A stretch of 64,000 nt of DNA, from positions 100,966,836 through 101,030,835 of the forward strand of contig OX421962.1 of the NCBI GenBank assembly GCA_949128115.1, given 5' to 3'. The notes beneath the pieces are model-generated. The model made no database searches and was not told the origin of the DNA. It was given only the letters and a program-made list of their open reading frames with translations. This document shows, one piece after another, positions 22,697-37,800 of the stretch (its first letter is position 1; each line of letters begins with the position of its first letter). The stretch is from Anaspis maculata (Eukaryota; Arthropoda; Insecta; Coleoptera; Scraptiidae). The translations under genes and the position numbers were made by a program.

Positions 22697-25600
22697 CTGC
22701 AAAAATCACCAACATTAGTCCAAAGTTACTACTGCTGGAATTTTTGAAAATATACCTCAGCCACGTCGTAAACCCAGAGTTTGCCTTGATTATCACCTAC
22801 AGTTACGTGCAGCCCCGATGGCGTCCAGGAGACCCTGTTCAAAGCAGGGTTCCCTTCCACGGTCACGCTGGCCGCTGGCACTTCAGTATCCTGATTGAGG
22901 TTCCACAGGTCCAACCTGCCGCTGCCGTCGACGGCGGCGAACAAAGCAGGATGGGCGGGGGACCAGTTCACATCCAATACGTAATCACCATTGTCTTCAA
23001 ATGAGTATATTGGCTTGGAGTCCTGCAAAATAAAAGTGTCAATGAGAAAGATGAATGGTGGAATTTTCCAATGTCGCCCCTGTAATCAGAGGTTGGTATT
23101 ACAGGCATATTCTCTTTTTGTCGTTCACTAACATGATGTTTACGAACGACACGTTTAATAACAACAATGAGCAATCCGCTTATATCAACTGTATAACTGT
23201 AACAGTCCGAGCTATAGCAATGGAAACGTAAACGCAGATGCAAGCGTAAGAGAACAAATCAATCACTATCGAGCAAAAGGGAGGAGCCAAGGTGGATACT
23301 GAAAGTGATTGGTCCATTCAAGTGACGCTTGCGTCTCCGCCTACGCTTTTGTCGGCTATAAACCGGGCTTCAATAACTATCAGCCAAAAGGGTGGATGTT
23401 GAATTAGTCCATGTTGTGTAATTTGTAAATTAATGTATTGTTACGAAATTACGTGTTTAGGTTCTTTTATAATTGAGCAATGAACGTTTAATACACTGTT
23501 TATTACAGCGTACTTTTAAATACAATACACGTCCACTGTTATTTGAGGGTACAGGGTGTTCCGGGATAAGGGCTACAAAATTCACAGGGCGATGGAGAAT
23601 TGAAAAATAAGGAAACAAGGAGACTTTTCTTGATGAACATACCCTTGCAAACGTATAATAATAATTCAAAGATGTTTTTTGAAAACCGCTTTTTTTTGCA
23701 TAAATATTGAATCGTTCAATTCAAACGATTTTATTCAGATTCAAACCGAGATTTAAACCAAAGTTTACTAAAAACAAGTCTCCATTGAACAATAATAACA
23801 CATTTCATCAAACATTTTTAAGGACGAAGATAATAGAGGTGTAATGTACATCCGGTTCAAAAGACCAAAATGTAATGTTCACCAGGGACTTGAGGGGTAC
23901 ACTTGTATTGATAAAGATTAAAGATTTGTTTATTTATGACAGTTTGTATAATACAACGTTTCTCGTTAATGGTCTAACTTGGAATAATCTATGATGGAAT
24001 CGCATGAACTAAACTGCCCAAATATGCGACCATCCGCAGTCCGCACCCCCACCTACCCCCTTCCACCTACCCTCTCTCCAGTGTGTCAGGTAGATAGCGG
24101 CGAAGGTATCCCGGTGTGCTTATACGTATGGCCCTGGGCTTCTCTGGTGGCCAAGGGATTAATGCTCGAGAAAAACAGCCTTTTATTATTTAGCAATCTT
24201 ATGGTCTCCTATTTAACGTGTGAAAAATGTATCCCTCTATGACCGCTGGTATTCTACGTACAGGGTGAAGTCAATTTTGTTTCAATAAATTTCAACTTTA
24301 TCGTATCAATCCGAACAAAGACCATTTTTGGAACTGTACATACCCATGCCCTTATTTTGAGAGGTGTTGCCAAGATGGCGGTCCGTGCAGACTCTGTATA
24401 CAGGCTGATCAAAAATGCAAAAACTCCAACTCATGAACCAAAAAAGTTGAGCTCATGAAAATCAGCATGTAGATTCACAATTCAATGCTTATCAAGCTGA
24501 AGCAAACCGTGTCTGAATATTCTCAGCTGTTTCTGAATTATCATTATGTACATATTAGTTTAATTGTCGATTTCATGAAAATGAACATTTTCCAAAAAAA
24601 ATCAGTGATTTTCCAAGGCATTTGGATAAAACTTTGCATTTCCACAATGACTTCATGAATGAAATGTAATGTGTTGCCACCGTCCCCGCCTACTATTTTT
24701 GAAAATACAACAGTCGACTCCTTTTTAGCGCACTTCTCCAAACGGGAAGGCGCTTTTGTCCTCGCTTTGTCCGTCCGTCCGTCACGGCATCTAGTCCTAG
24801 ACGAAAAGGTTTTTGCGAAAAAATTTTACTCCATTGGGTAGCTCATGACCTTGTATCCCGAACCAAGAAAAATCTCGACGAAATAATAATAAACAATGAC
24901 AATAATAACAATTTAGTGTGACGCGGCATCGCCGTTGAATGCTGCATTTCAGAAGCCGGCCTGATCTCGAAAGTTATCACATGCGAGGAAGTACCCGATC
25001 TTATCATTTTACCATAATACATATGCGGAGTTATATTTAGAGGATGATTTGAACTTCATTTTAATGAAAATTTCACATCGGTGCGAGGTGCAGGCCAATA
25101 CTTATCAATTTTTGAAAATGACTCCGAAACTACGGCTTGGTCGCAAATGATTTATTCGTTGCTTGCTGGTGCTTGATATCCTTTCCTCCGAACAAAACGA
25201 AATTCAATACAGAAAATATTTCAACTCGAATGGGTAGCTCATGGCCTTGGTACGCGAACCAAGAAAAATTTTGCCGAAATAATCATGAACAATTACAAAA
25301 ATAACATTTTGGTGTAGGGCGGCTTCGCCGATCAAGTGCTGGCATTCGCGGTAAGATGTAGAAAGTTGCGATATGCAGGCAACTACAAATTTAGAGAACA
25401 ATTTGAACTTTCTTTTGACAAAAACCCCACTTCGATCCGACCGTCGGGTCAATTGTTATCAATTTTTGAAAACGACCGCAAAGCCACGGCTCGGCGCATA
25501 TTACACGACCCTACAAATTTAAAATCAGACGTGCCGAAATAGTAATTGAACATTTTGAAATAGCCAATACTAGGTACCTTAAGGATAATGGCACTCAAAT

Positions 25601-25790
25601 TACGAAACATGTTCGCTCAATAACAAAAAAAGTAGGTAGGTATCACTAAAAATCATGTGACAGGCTACCATTTTTTCGGTTTTTCGATAAAAAAGAAATG
25701 TTCCAATTCAAAACTGAACCCGATATTCGTGTTCAGGAGGTCGAAATCAGTTGGTTTTATATAAGTAACAGAATGACGCTTATGTGGCCG

Positions 25791-25821
<31 letters not shown>

Positions 25822-28800
25822 CGAGTCCGTGCAGAAATTAAGACGCTGTACTCCTTCTCGAGAATTGAAACAAGAGTCTTGGAACTTTTTTCCGATTAAT
25901 AGCTGATGTCCCCAAGGGTGGCCAATGGGCACTATTTTTGTTATCCATACATCGTTATCATTATTCTCAAAAAACAGAGATCTCCTGTGCACTTCAATGA
26001 AGTTGAACTTCTTCTCGGGAACTAAAGCTACAGCCCTTGAAGATTGAACTTCATCCGGTGGATAGCTTAGGTTCTCAAGGACCAAATAGGCAGAATGGCT
26101 CTCATAATTCGGCCGCCATCTTGGCTGCCATATTGAAATTTCTTATTAGTGGAACGATTGTCATGAAACTTGAAACTTACCCTTGTCTAGTACGATCATT
26201 CTTATTTTCAAGCCAAATTTCATGATTGCCCCACCATCTTGGCCGCCATATTGAAATCTCTTATAAGTGGGAGGATTTTCATGAAACTTGAGAGTTACGC
26301 TTGTCTCGTACGATCATTCCTATTTTCAAGCTGAGTTTCATAATTCTGCCGCCATCTTGGCCGCCATATTGAAATCTGTTATTAGTGGAACGATTTTCAT
26401 GAAACTTGGAACTTACCCTTGTCTAGTACAATCATTCTGATTTTCAAGCCGAATTTCATGATTCTGTCGATATTTTGGCCGCCATATTGGAATTTTTTGC
26501 CCAAGACGGTAGAACCCTAATTACTTAACATCTTGCGTTCACTAATCCTCCAAAAAGGAAGTGCGCTGCTGAGCCTCATGCCCATGAGGCGTATTCGCTT
26601 GTTTCTTCTGGGCGCCATCTTGAATATTTTAGTTGAGGAATCATGAGTTTTCTTAGGACTCGATACAAAGTTGCAGGCGCAAAGTTTGGGACGGCGTAAC
26701 TCGCCAAATACAGCAGTCTGATTGGTTGGTATCCGCCGTTGCTATGGTAACCGCACTTACGGCGGTCTCAGCCCCAACTTGGTATCGAGCCGTTAGATTT
26801 CAATTTTTTAGGCCTTTGAAAGTGCCGATTTTGAGATGTTACAAAGTTTTCAACCCAAATACTTACATATCTCGGAAATGAAGCCCCTAATCCAAATTTT
26901 TCCAGAGTAACTTTTTCCTCTAAAGAGTCTAAAGTGGATGTAGAATTCAAAAACTGGAACCATTCACCCTATATTATCTTGACCCCTAAAATGTTTGATG
27001 AAATACGTTATTATTGTCCAATAAAGACCTGTCTGAGTAAACTTTGGTTTCAATTTGAATAAAATCGGTTGAACGGTTCAAGAGATATGCAAAAAAACTG
27101 TTCTTAAAAAACAACTTTGAAAGCCTGTATCTCCGTTATTATGCGTTTGCGAGGGTATGTTTATTGAGAAAAGTCCCAGTCTTTACCAATTCTCTATCTT
27201 CCTGTGAATTTGTATTGTAATGTAATGTGAATTGTAACCCTTATTCCGGGACACCTATACACTCCGACTGTCAACTTCTGGAACTTTACACCGGTTCTCT
27301 GACAAATTCCAAATTGATCGAGGCATGTAGCTTCACGGCGGCTCTTGAACATTCCAACTCCTTCACGTATATTACCAGCGTGTTCTGGAAGCGGCACTTC
27401 CGCCAATTTAGCAGATGTGTTCTACTCGCACGTTGGGCTCTCCAGTTTGTTCAAACGGTTCAAAACCTACGCGTATGTTTTCGAATGCACTAGAATTGCA
27501 CGAGAACTTCGCAACTCGTAACAGTATATTGAAGTCTTTCTGTCGCACCACGTTTTTTATGAATTCTTTACGAGCGGCTGTAACCGAGCTTTAGTTTATT
27601 ACATGGAATGGAAGTCATTTTCACTTGAACACGTTGTCTGTATGACTTATAAAGTAGGTGCACTTGTACTGTGACTCTAGTTGGCTGGGCAAATTTTCTA
27701 CTTTAGCATTGTAGGCTTGCCGCTTTTTCACCTGGTGTGAAACTAACTTCTCTGGAAGTAAAGTTATATTTCTTATCAAATTGATATCAAAATCTTGGAA
27801 AACTGACCTGGTCATACGTGGAAGTGCGACTAGGGGGACGACCGTCATGTAGACACCAAAAGAGCACGGGGCGGCCGCAAATCTAACTTATCTTGACGGC
27901 GGCCCATTCAGGGTCGACAAAAACTCGTCTCGGGAAGCCCCAAAACGAAAGCAAATTGCAAATTGAAGGTAATTACATCAATTTCGGTCCAATACGCAAC
28001 TTTGAGCGGCTTTTTACACGTTAATTCTTTTGCCAATGACAGACTGCACGGCGATCCTTGTATCGCCTATAATTCCTCAGGGTTTGGCGTGTATTTTTGA
28101 CTGGAAGAGGCGAAAGGGTTGATGATTGGACGGGGCCCCTTTTTTGGACGAAGGGCATTGTATACTCTTCAATTTGAACCATCGAAAGTTGAACCGGGTT
28201 CAAGAGGTTAAAAATATTTTTGACAACTGTCAAATGTCAAGGCTCTCTTGATTTATTTGTTCATTGGCGAAAATTGAAAACAAGTCGAAAAATTACAATT
28301 TTCCGGCTATCTGCAAAGGAAATACGCAAAAAATGTGTTTCAAAACTGGTCCGGCCAGAGCAGCCAACAACATTTGGAAACTTAGAAACAAAATCTCACA
28401 GCCGACTAGAATCACGGTACAAGTGAACATGGTATACACATCGGCCCGCTCTACGACCCTACATTCTCTCTTCAAAGAAATCGCATACCGAATGTGAATT
28501 TTCCGTTTTCTGAAAAAATGTAGCAAAAGTGTATTCTAAAAATCCATTCTTTCAGTCGCATCTGAAGCCCTTCGACGAGTTCTCTAACAGCGTTTTCTAC
28601 TGAGAAAGAATTTGCGCACTAAATGCCTTGAGCTTGCACATGGACCAATAGCAGGGCTTCCTGGCGAGTTTCTATGACAACAAGAGCAAGAAGTGCGCAC
28701 TTTTTCCAGTAGAAAACGCTATAACAAGTAGAAACAGATGTGTCTGTTCATGAACGATAGTCGTACATAAACAATACATGTTATGACAAAGAGAATAGGC

Positions 28801-31800
28801 CTGTTAGTGGTATTGAACAACATTAATGCCAAGGAATAGGTAATATGTACTAACTTTTAAACTCCACAGTTTTATGGTCCAGTCTATGGACGACGTGAGG
28901 AACATGTGCGAGAAATCGATGCCGCCCTGGACAGAATTCACGCTGATGCCGGTGATGGGACCTTGATGGCCGTCGTAAGTGTCCGTGATGCCGGCCTTGG
29001 CGCCGTGCCTGCAGGCCGAGTACGCGGCGCCCTCTTCGCTGCCCACCACGAAATTGTTGACGTCGCTGTGCGGAAAATCCAGACACGTCACCGCCACCGG
29101 TTTCGACTGCATCCGGTGGAGGTCGAGCGTCTCCTGGGGCTGACCCAGCATATCCAGCGACCACGAGCACAGCCTTCCATCAGTCGAGATGCTTATCAAA
29201 TTGTGAGCGTTTTGCGTACCCACGACGCTCATGCAATAAACGGGATGCTGCAAATATATCAACGCCTGTGTTGAATCACAATTTCTTTTTTGCGGTCTTG
29301 AAAATTGCTTACGGTATGTGCAGAGGCCGACAACGGCGTCCTCTGGATGGGCGTCCGTTTCTGGACGCGGTTGTCCCACAGAACGATCTGACCGGAATAC
29401 GTGCCGCCCAAGATGAGATTGGGATGGAACCTCGCGAACTTGGCGCTCAGCACGGCGCTCTGACAGTGGAAGATGTACTCCGGCGTCGTCTTTTTGAATT
29501 TGGTGTTCCAAATCAGGACGACGCCGTCCGGATCGTTGGGGGAGTCTTCGTTGTTGTTGTAAGAGGCTAGCAGGAGTTCTGGGTACTGGGGCGACCAATC
29601 CAGAGACGTGACGCACCGATTCCGCGACCATCGCTCGTCGAAAAAGCTTCTGTTGAACGAGAGACGCTGGTGCGACTTCTCGTCTCTGAAAAATACCAAT
29701 TATTCAGTTCGTCCATATCTAAATTCCGCACGTGGACGAGTCAAGGTCTCGGGAGAAAAACAAGAAGAAAATAAAAAGATGAGTTTGACGGCTATTGAAC
29801 GCGGTCGCAAATTCAATTAAGAAAAGCGCTCAGATGCGCTTACTGCTTCAATAAAAAGCCACTACCCACCAGCTTTATATCGATTTCATTGTCAACACCA
29901 TCACTTTTTATTTTCATGCTGCTCTGACGAGCGACGCAATCGAGAAATTTCTTAGGAATCGAAGTCTCTGAAAATGCATACTCACAGTCCATCTTCTCCT
30001 GGACCACCGCTGTAGTCCGTGTAAAAATCTACGCTTTCGCAAAGCACCCTCTCCATAACACGCCCCGCCTTGTCCACGAAATGCTGGAATTCCTCGCTAA
30101 GTATGATCATTTGTTTTTCTTCTTCGCTCAGTTCTCGTACTAAAAAAACAATTTTTGTATTAGTTCAATTTTTTCGTGTGAATTAGTAGTCATTATCAAA
30201 AGTCTTTAAAACCTTCGACCAAGTCCAAGGTAATTGAACTGATAACTTCACGTATGTACTGATTTACTTATGGGCATGAAAATTAGAGCCTGGGCTTTTG
30301 ATCCCGCGACATGACAAGACGAAGTAGCCCAGATCTTTCAAGTGATATTTTGGTCGAAACATGAACAAACTGATGACCGGCTCAAAATTTGCAAAAGTAA
30401 CCCTGAAGGGGCTCGGCTATAACATATCAAAAGTCCCCTACAGTCCTGTGTGACCTTTTCTACTTTCCAGAAGTTTTCCTTTCTGGAAAAATGACTTCAT
30501 GAGATCTTTCATGAAGCCCACAAAAAACGCAACAAAAGATTCCAGTAAACGGGTTATAAAAAGAACATCACCGTTGACACTCTATCTATCTAATTAAAAT
30601 CACGAGAAAAATGACGAAATGACGATAGCCCTCGAGAAACTGCTACAAGTAGTTCTGGACTAAACACCTATTTGCCGCCCTAGTTCAACTTCTATAATTC
30701 CGAGTTAACATTTTTGTCGATTTTTGGTTTTTGTTTTTTCAACATTGAAACAAAAAAATAAAAAAAGCTCTAGAGCAACCTCCACATTTACACCTAAATT
30801 TTATAAAAACTGGTTTAAACTTTCCAATGCAAATGCAAGTGAGTTTTTTCCTCCTACCTCTTACTTATCAAAGGACCGTCGTATGATATTGGAAGAGTTG
30901 AATGTCACCATCCCGAATGACATTTTTCGGATTCTTTGAGTATGGGTGGGTTTCATTGGAAACGAAGTATCTGCCAATGACCGAGGTCTGGACAATTGAA
31001 GTTGAAGGAACAAGGACAGTTTCATTATAAGAACCGATACTATTTTACTCATTTTTCGTGAGCTTTGGTAGAAACATTTTTAGCGAAAAGTGAAACAGAT
31101 TTTACGATTTCCAATCGTAAAACATAGAGCTCATCTGCAGAGGTTCCTCTACTGCTGCAATTTTGAAATTGCAGGAAATGGAAAAATCTGCAAGAACACG
31201 TTGAGCTATTACGACCTAAAATTAGGCCTAGCTCTCGAGGAACTATGTACGAAGTCCTTGGTTTTCAAGTTAAAGAGGCCGCAATACTGATCAAATAACA
31301 CGTTTTTCTGACAGTCATAATGAGGAGCACACAAGCGATTACTTTCGGAGTAGGCTCGTTGGACAGCTACAAATAGTCCCCATTTAGACGTTTCCAAGCA
31401 AAAATGTTTTCGATTTTTTTTGGGGTTATTTTTTATGAACACAGCAAAATGCTTATGGGTATAGGATATTCAGGTACCTTATACGCTTATGGGTATGGGA
31501 TATTCAGGTCCTCAAAGTTTTAAATTTGTACTGCCATTAATTTTCTTTTTAGTGACAAAAAAAAACGACCCCACAACACAAATTTTACCCCCAAATTCAA
31601 CACCCTGTATCTTGAAAAGTGAGCCAGTTACAACTAATTCGTTTTGACAGTTCGTTATACAGGGTGTAACCGTAAAAAAAAGCTTGAAAAAAGTATACTA
31701 CGTTGTTCTCTAATCTACTGAGAATGTATGACATGTATTATTTCTATTTTGCTTCCAGTACTTTTCTTGTAATGGTAATGAGAAGTTCGCAATCAACACT

Positions 31801-34800
31801 TTCAATATCTTCTTTAATAGAAGAGATATGTAGAGAGTAAAACTATTGAAAACTGCGTTGCGAAAGCAGAGTTGCCAGTGTTCCACTTCTTTGGATGGTA
31901 ATTCCTCAGCCAAGAGAAACCACAAATTTTTTGTAACATTTCTCCGTCACTGATATATCACTTCCCAACAACGTGGTAAACTTTTTACGGTCGATCGGTT
32001 ACACCCTGTATAACAGGTCAAGGAATCTCCATGTTGTGAATCACCCAGAATATTACTCTTACCTCGAAAGTTGCCAACAGATTTGTTGGGCTTAGAAAGA
32101 CATTTCAAGTATAAGCAGTATAGAACGTTTGAGAGCCACTGTCTGAAAATTTAGCCCTGGCAGGTTGACACTCCTGGTTCACAGCCGTCGCGCGTCGCGA
32201 GTGTGCAACTTGTCAGGTTTAAAAACCAGATTGTCAGTGGTCGTGTATTTGTGCGCTGTCACGTTAATGTGTTTGCAGTGATTTGCGTCCAATTCGAATG
32301 CCATCTTACTATAATTATTGGTTTAATAATGATATTCTGTAAATTTATGACTGAATTTGATTATTCATTATCGTAACGTGGTGAAAAAGACAATGCAATG
32401 TAGCAGCTGCGGCAGACATAAATGATAAGGAACGGTGGCTGCAGGCCACTGGACGCGAACAAGAAGCCGATAGCAATAAAAAAAGAAATATTCGTATGCT
32501 CTTTCACTGCATCATGCTTGTGTTAAATTTCGTAAGTCGCGTGCTTCAAGCGAGCGAGAGGAAACGGTCCCGCGGCCTGCGATAGTCGGTAAGCAAATCA
32601 ATGCAGATATCAAAAAATGTCATTTTTGATAGCTAGCTACACTGTCATTTATGCCGGAAAGGGGGCAAAGAGTATCGACATTGGAAGGACGGCCAATATT
32701 TATTGTAGACAATAGTCCCTAGTTAGTCGGCTTCTACTCGGGTCCATGGTCCATGGCAATGTAAGGTATTATCGGTTTCAAATAAGACACCTTTTATGAG
32801 TATCATGTTTTGTCAGCTGCCTTTGAACATGCTTCGCAGCGACTTTCAATATTTTAGTTTTAAAGACTTTGCCTGGCACGCATTTGGTCTTCGGATTTTA
32901 AGAACAATACAAAAAACTTACTTTCTTTGACTTCCTGTTTGGCTTGCTCCTGTTCCAGCGCCGTCACCGCCGGCTGGACCTCCTTGACCTGGGGCAGTCC
33001 GGAAGGGAGGATCCCTGGCGGCAGCTTGCTGCCGAACCCGCCGAGGTGCGGTAGGCTACCCTCCTCATCCTCACCTTGTCCGTCGTCATACGTCAAAACT
33101 GTGGTGAATAAGGTGTACGTTCTACCCGACACTCACACAAACACAACCCCCGTTCTCTACTCTTTTTTGTTGAAAAATAATAATTACCCAGATAATACAC
33201 ATTCACTCATTTGTTTTTATAAAAACAGTACATTTGAACGTTTATTATGTTTTCTTCAAACTACACTTTTCGAGCGTTTAATGCAAAAATTGTAAGTAAG
33301 CTAGACAGTTTTAGCAAATAAGCAGTTGTAACTACTGGACAATATTTTTTCGAAATCCAACGCCCAAATGTACCATGTTTTAAACAATTAATATGTAAAT
33401 CCCGCCCGTACCGCCTAAATCTCAAATTAGTACATGAACGGGCACGTTACATGTTAATGTTTCTGTATTTTAAACACGTATTTTAGCAAATAAAGAAATG
33501 CAGGAAATAAATAATGGATGGAGGAGCTTCCTGGGAGGACAACGAAATTACATTTCGAAATAATAATATGGGACTAGGAGGATAGTCGAAGAATTTCATT
33601 CCAATGAGACAGAAAGAAAATTTGCACATCAATTAGTACAAAGTTACTAAAACATGCTCACTTTTTGTTAATCGGACGTGATGATTTTTGTGTTTTTTAG
33701 TCATTCCATCTATGCGAAGCTAATACAGGGTTATATTACAAGTACCAGGGTTTCGCACCTATGATATGGGCAATCTTTAAGCCGGGTGCAAACTAGGCGG
33801 GGTGAAAGTGTGCAGCATTAAGTTTTTTTTGTGTTTTGTTCTCGATTTTTACTTCTCTAAATAATAGGGAAGAGCCTGGAAAAGCCACCTACCTGTGAAC
33901 TCGTCCTCCCATTCTAAACCCGGATTTAGATTGTACTCGTCTTAAGAGGAAAGAAACATAATGTATCAGTAAGGGGGAAGAATTTTATTAGATTTTACAA
34001 TAAAGGTTGTCCATGACTTGGCTGCACTAACAACAAAACTTTTACGATTTCGATTTTTATCGCACCCAAAAAAATCTAGTGAAAAAATTAAAACTTTTGT
34101 TGCATCGCCGTTGTTTTTTCTATATCAAAAAAATTAGTAGTTGTCTAAATCATGCTTGTTAGTAGCTCTATGGTAGTTAGTTAGAAAAGCTCGTAATGTT
34201 TCCAGTGTTAGACATAACTCAGGAAACAGGTGTGAGAGAAAGCTTTGGTGTTAGTTCATACAGATCAACATGTGCCCTTTTGGTTTTTCAAATAATAATA
34301 AAAGAGAATCCTCCACTTTTTATATAATAAAAACAGAACAAAATGCTTCTTCTGAGTTCGGAGGGATTTTTGGACAGTGTAAGCGAAATAAAATCATAAA
34401 CTTACCGTAGTAATCGGTTGCATGAGCTATGGGAGGTAGAGGAACAAAAAAAATACATTACAATTCGTCTATTACAAAAAAGTGACACTAATAAATATAA
34501 CAAATAAAAGAGGCGGCTCGCGTTTTCACTCTGTCTTGGTTATGTTATTATATAAATTAATGCACAATTAGTAAATAATTAATGTGCGGTGTGAGAACGC
34601 GAAACGCCTCTCAGTATAAAAAACCTGAAAGGAAACCTACAGTCTTTGAGGAACAGAGAAAAAATAGCATTTTTGTATGTAAATGGACGCACGTCATTGT
34701 ATTCTGTGGGAAACCATATAAAATATACTTAGTGGTAGGTGCACATGTGAATTGTAGTAAGTATATCAGTGCTATTAGAGGCCGATACAACAGTTTAGAG

Positions 34801-37800
34801 CCGACTCTATGCGGCTGGTTTTTTTTTAATAGCGCTTTTTATATCTTACATGTTCAAGCCTTTTTTTCAAGACAGGCAGAGTGTATAATAGACGTGCACC
34901 ATACCTTTACGAGGCCTCCACCAGTCCTCCATGTATCCTTTAAGTGGGGAAGAAGATGAAGAAGAAGAAGAAGATCCTTGTTAGCAACGCATATAACAAT
35001 TTGTCACATGACTAAACAAAGAATTTTCTTGACATGGGAAACTTGCGAAAGTTTCCAATTCAAGAAAATCTCTTTAAACATACATTTATAAAATGTGCGT
35101 GGGAATATACAAGGTGCTGCACACTATATTCTTCACACCTTTTAGATTATTACCATAAAGAGAATAACGAAAAAGTGAGAGAGAACACATAGAAAGACAC
35201 CAAACATAAAATTAGTGTGAAGGAATGAAATTCTGTGTCAAGAGTTTTTTTTTATTAGAGGGTAGAAAAACCACATAATCCCGTTGAAATTGAAACTCGC
35301 GCGACGATTCGAATTTCAATTTCAATGGCTTGTCGGAAACAATAAAAGATAAAGAGTAGAGAGAAGCTAAGCCAATTTAGTGATGTAGTTTTCGTTTATC
35401 AAAAAATAAAAAATAAAATGCGTGCAGCCAAATTAAGACAACTCTAATCAAAATAGATTAGACAAACAAAGTAAAAACAAAAAAAAAGTGATGTGTGTTA
35501 AAAATGTAAGTTTCCTTCCCACGCTAAATAGCGAGTGCTTTAGTGTAATCAGTGGTGTGTTAAAGCAGCGTAATTTTAATCCATTATATTTCAGAAATAA
35601 AAAAGAAATTGGAAAATGCCACTCATAAAATTTTCTTGATAGCTTTCACTGAGCGAACTAGCAACCCATTAATTGAAGTGACCTTGATAAAATTACCGTG
35701 TCACCAAACAGTGATAGGGTCATTAATGTTACTCGCGGTAATTATTTCGTTGCTTAAAAATTACTTTGTTAATAAGCCAGGGCAGGAAAGTTCATCTGAC
35801 GACGAATAAAGCATTATTCCTGTTTTCAACCTTTTGCCCCGAATCTCAGATTATAGCGTACAGCAACCTTCACACTTCGTTTTCACATTTCAATTTAAAA
35901 AAATCTATGGATTTTACAGTCAACGTGATTTCAACATGTCAATCACGTGTCTTTAGACTTTTGGCATAACCTCAACTGTCATAACTTCCTAAGCTTACTA
36001 CAACTCGAATAACAAATCGAAATTTTCCAATTAGAATTACGCTACCAATCCACACTACTTTAAATAATAATTATTACAAATACGTATAACAGAACTATTA
36101 CTTCTACGTTCTTACGTTTTGAAACTGATCATGTAATGACAGATAAAGTATATCAATGAATAAAAGAGTAAAACCAATAAAAAATAGTTTTGGACTAGCT
36201 ACTACTGATTATGATAATAATAAAGAAACTTACCGTCTCGTTCATGGCCGCCAGTGGTAGTCGTTTGTGTCTGTTTTGTGTAGACCACCATTTCCTTTGG
36301 AGGTATGTTGGTCGATTGCACCGCAACGACGCTCAAACTTGGCGTCCGTCTTTTCACAGCTATTACACTGCAAATCAAAGCAAAAATTGAAGTTGGAATT
36401 TGTGGAGGAAACGGTTCCAAATATTGAATAGCGAATAATTCAAGCGGATGAGAAATGGCTTAGGAAAATATCAAGTAAACCAGTCCATCTATCCACCTCG
36501 CGGTGTGTTTAATAGGAAGTCTCGCCCAAGAACTTGGGTTTATTTGAAACTCCTTAAAACCTGATAAATAATGTTCTAAAGCTTCAATAAAGGGATAGCG
36601 TAACATACTTGCCAAATGTCACCTGAGAATTAACAACCATTTATGCAAAAAGTAAGGAAACCACAGTAGATGAAAAATTGTATGCAACACGTAAGGAAAA
36701 CGGGTGATTATTTCACCATTTTGAAAATTTGAAGGACAAGAGCAAAGCAAGTGCCCAAAATATGAGCTTTCCGATGCAGCAAAAAAACATATCTAAAAAA
36801 ACTGTAAGTCTTGGATCAAGTTTTTTCCAAAAGATTCTTGAATGCTTTGGCTTTATTTGCTTCCCTGGTTGTATACAGGGTGTTTTGCAATCACGGTTAC
36901 AAACTTCTAGGGGAGATTTCCCATCAAAAATGGACCAGGAAAATTATATAACTTCGATGTCCTAAAATGCTCCCTTAAAAAGTTATAGGGTGTTCAAGTT
37001 GAATTTTTGAAATCGATTTTTCTAGATAACTTTTCAACCGTTCCACCGATTTTATTCAAATTTGAACCGAAGTTTATTGAAAAAAGTCTCTATCGAACAA
37101 TAGGGTGATTGCATGTAGAGGGAGTTTATGGCAAAATGTCAATAGTGTCATTGTCATCTGTCAAGTTTCATCCATGCGGAGTCAACGTCAACCGGACTAA
37201 CCTCACCAAATACTGTAATTTTTACGTGTTTTGTTCACATACTGGTTTGTTCGGCGTTTACGAGATCGAGATTGTGATTTGTAATCATTCTAACAATGCC
37301 TTACACTTGGTATGTGCCCCAAATCCTTGTCTATGGCCCCAATGCATTTCTTTAACAAACGTCAAAACATAACTAGATCCTTGTGCTGTCTGCCGGTGAT
37401 CAGGTGAATGAATTTCATGCAATCACCCTATAGTAAAGTGTTTCAAAAAAAAGTCAGAGGCGTAGATAATAATGGGAGATCGAATGGGAGATGTTCTAAT
37501 TTTTACCCCTATTTTTCATCCCCCTAATAATTTTTAGGAATGAATCCAGTTTTTGAATTCTACGTTGAAACGTTTTTTTTAATTTCAATTTTTAGGCCTT
37601 TGAAAGTGGCGATTTCGAGATGTTTTCCACAGTTTCAAACCCAAATATCTCGAAAATGAAGCCTCTAATCAAAATTTTGCAAGAGTAACTTCTTTTTAAA
37701 ACTGAAAGTAGAATCAAAAAATAAGAATAATTGGAGAAAAAACTAGTAGTCCGGAGGTTAGTGACCAAAAATCAAGTGAACCTTGCATTCGATGACAAAA

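Noticed and set aside
28906..29570. + strand open frames of 100-122 codons
   Set aside because: Antisense shadows of dynein exons 7 and 8.
34582..34959. 125-codon + frame in dynein intron 2
   Set aside because: No motif, poor composition, no splice signals or polyadenylation signal in place.
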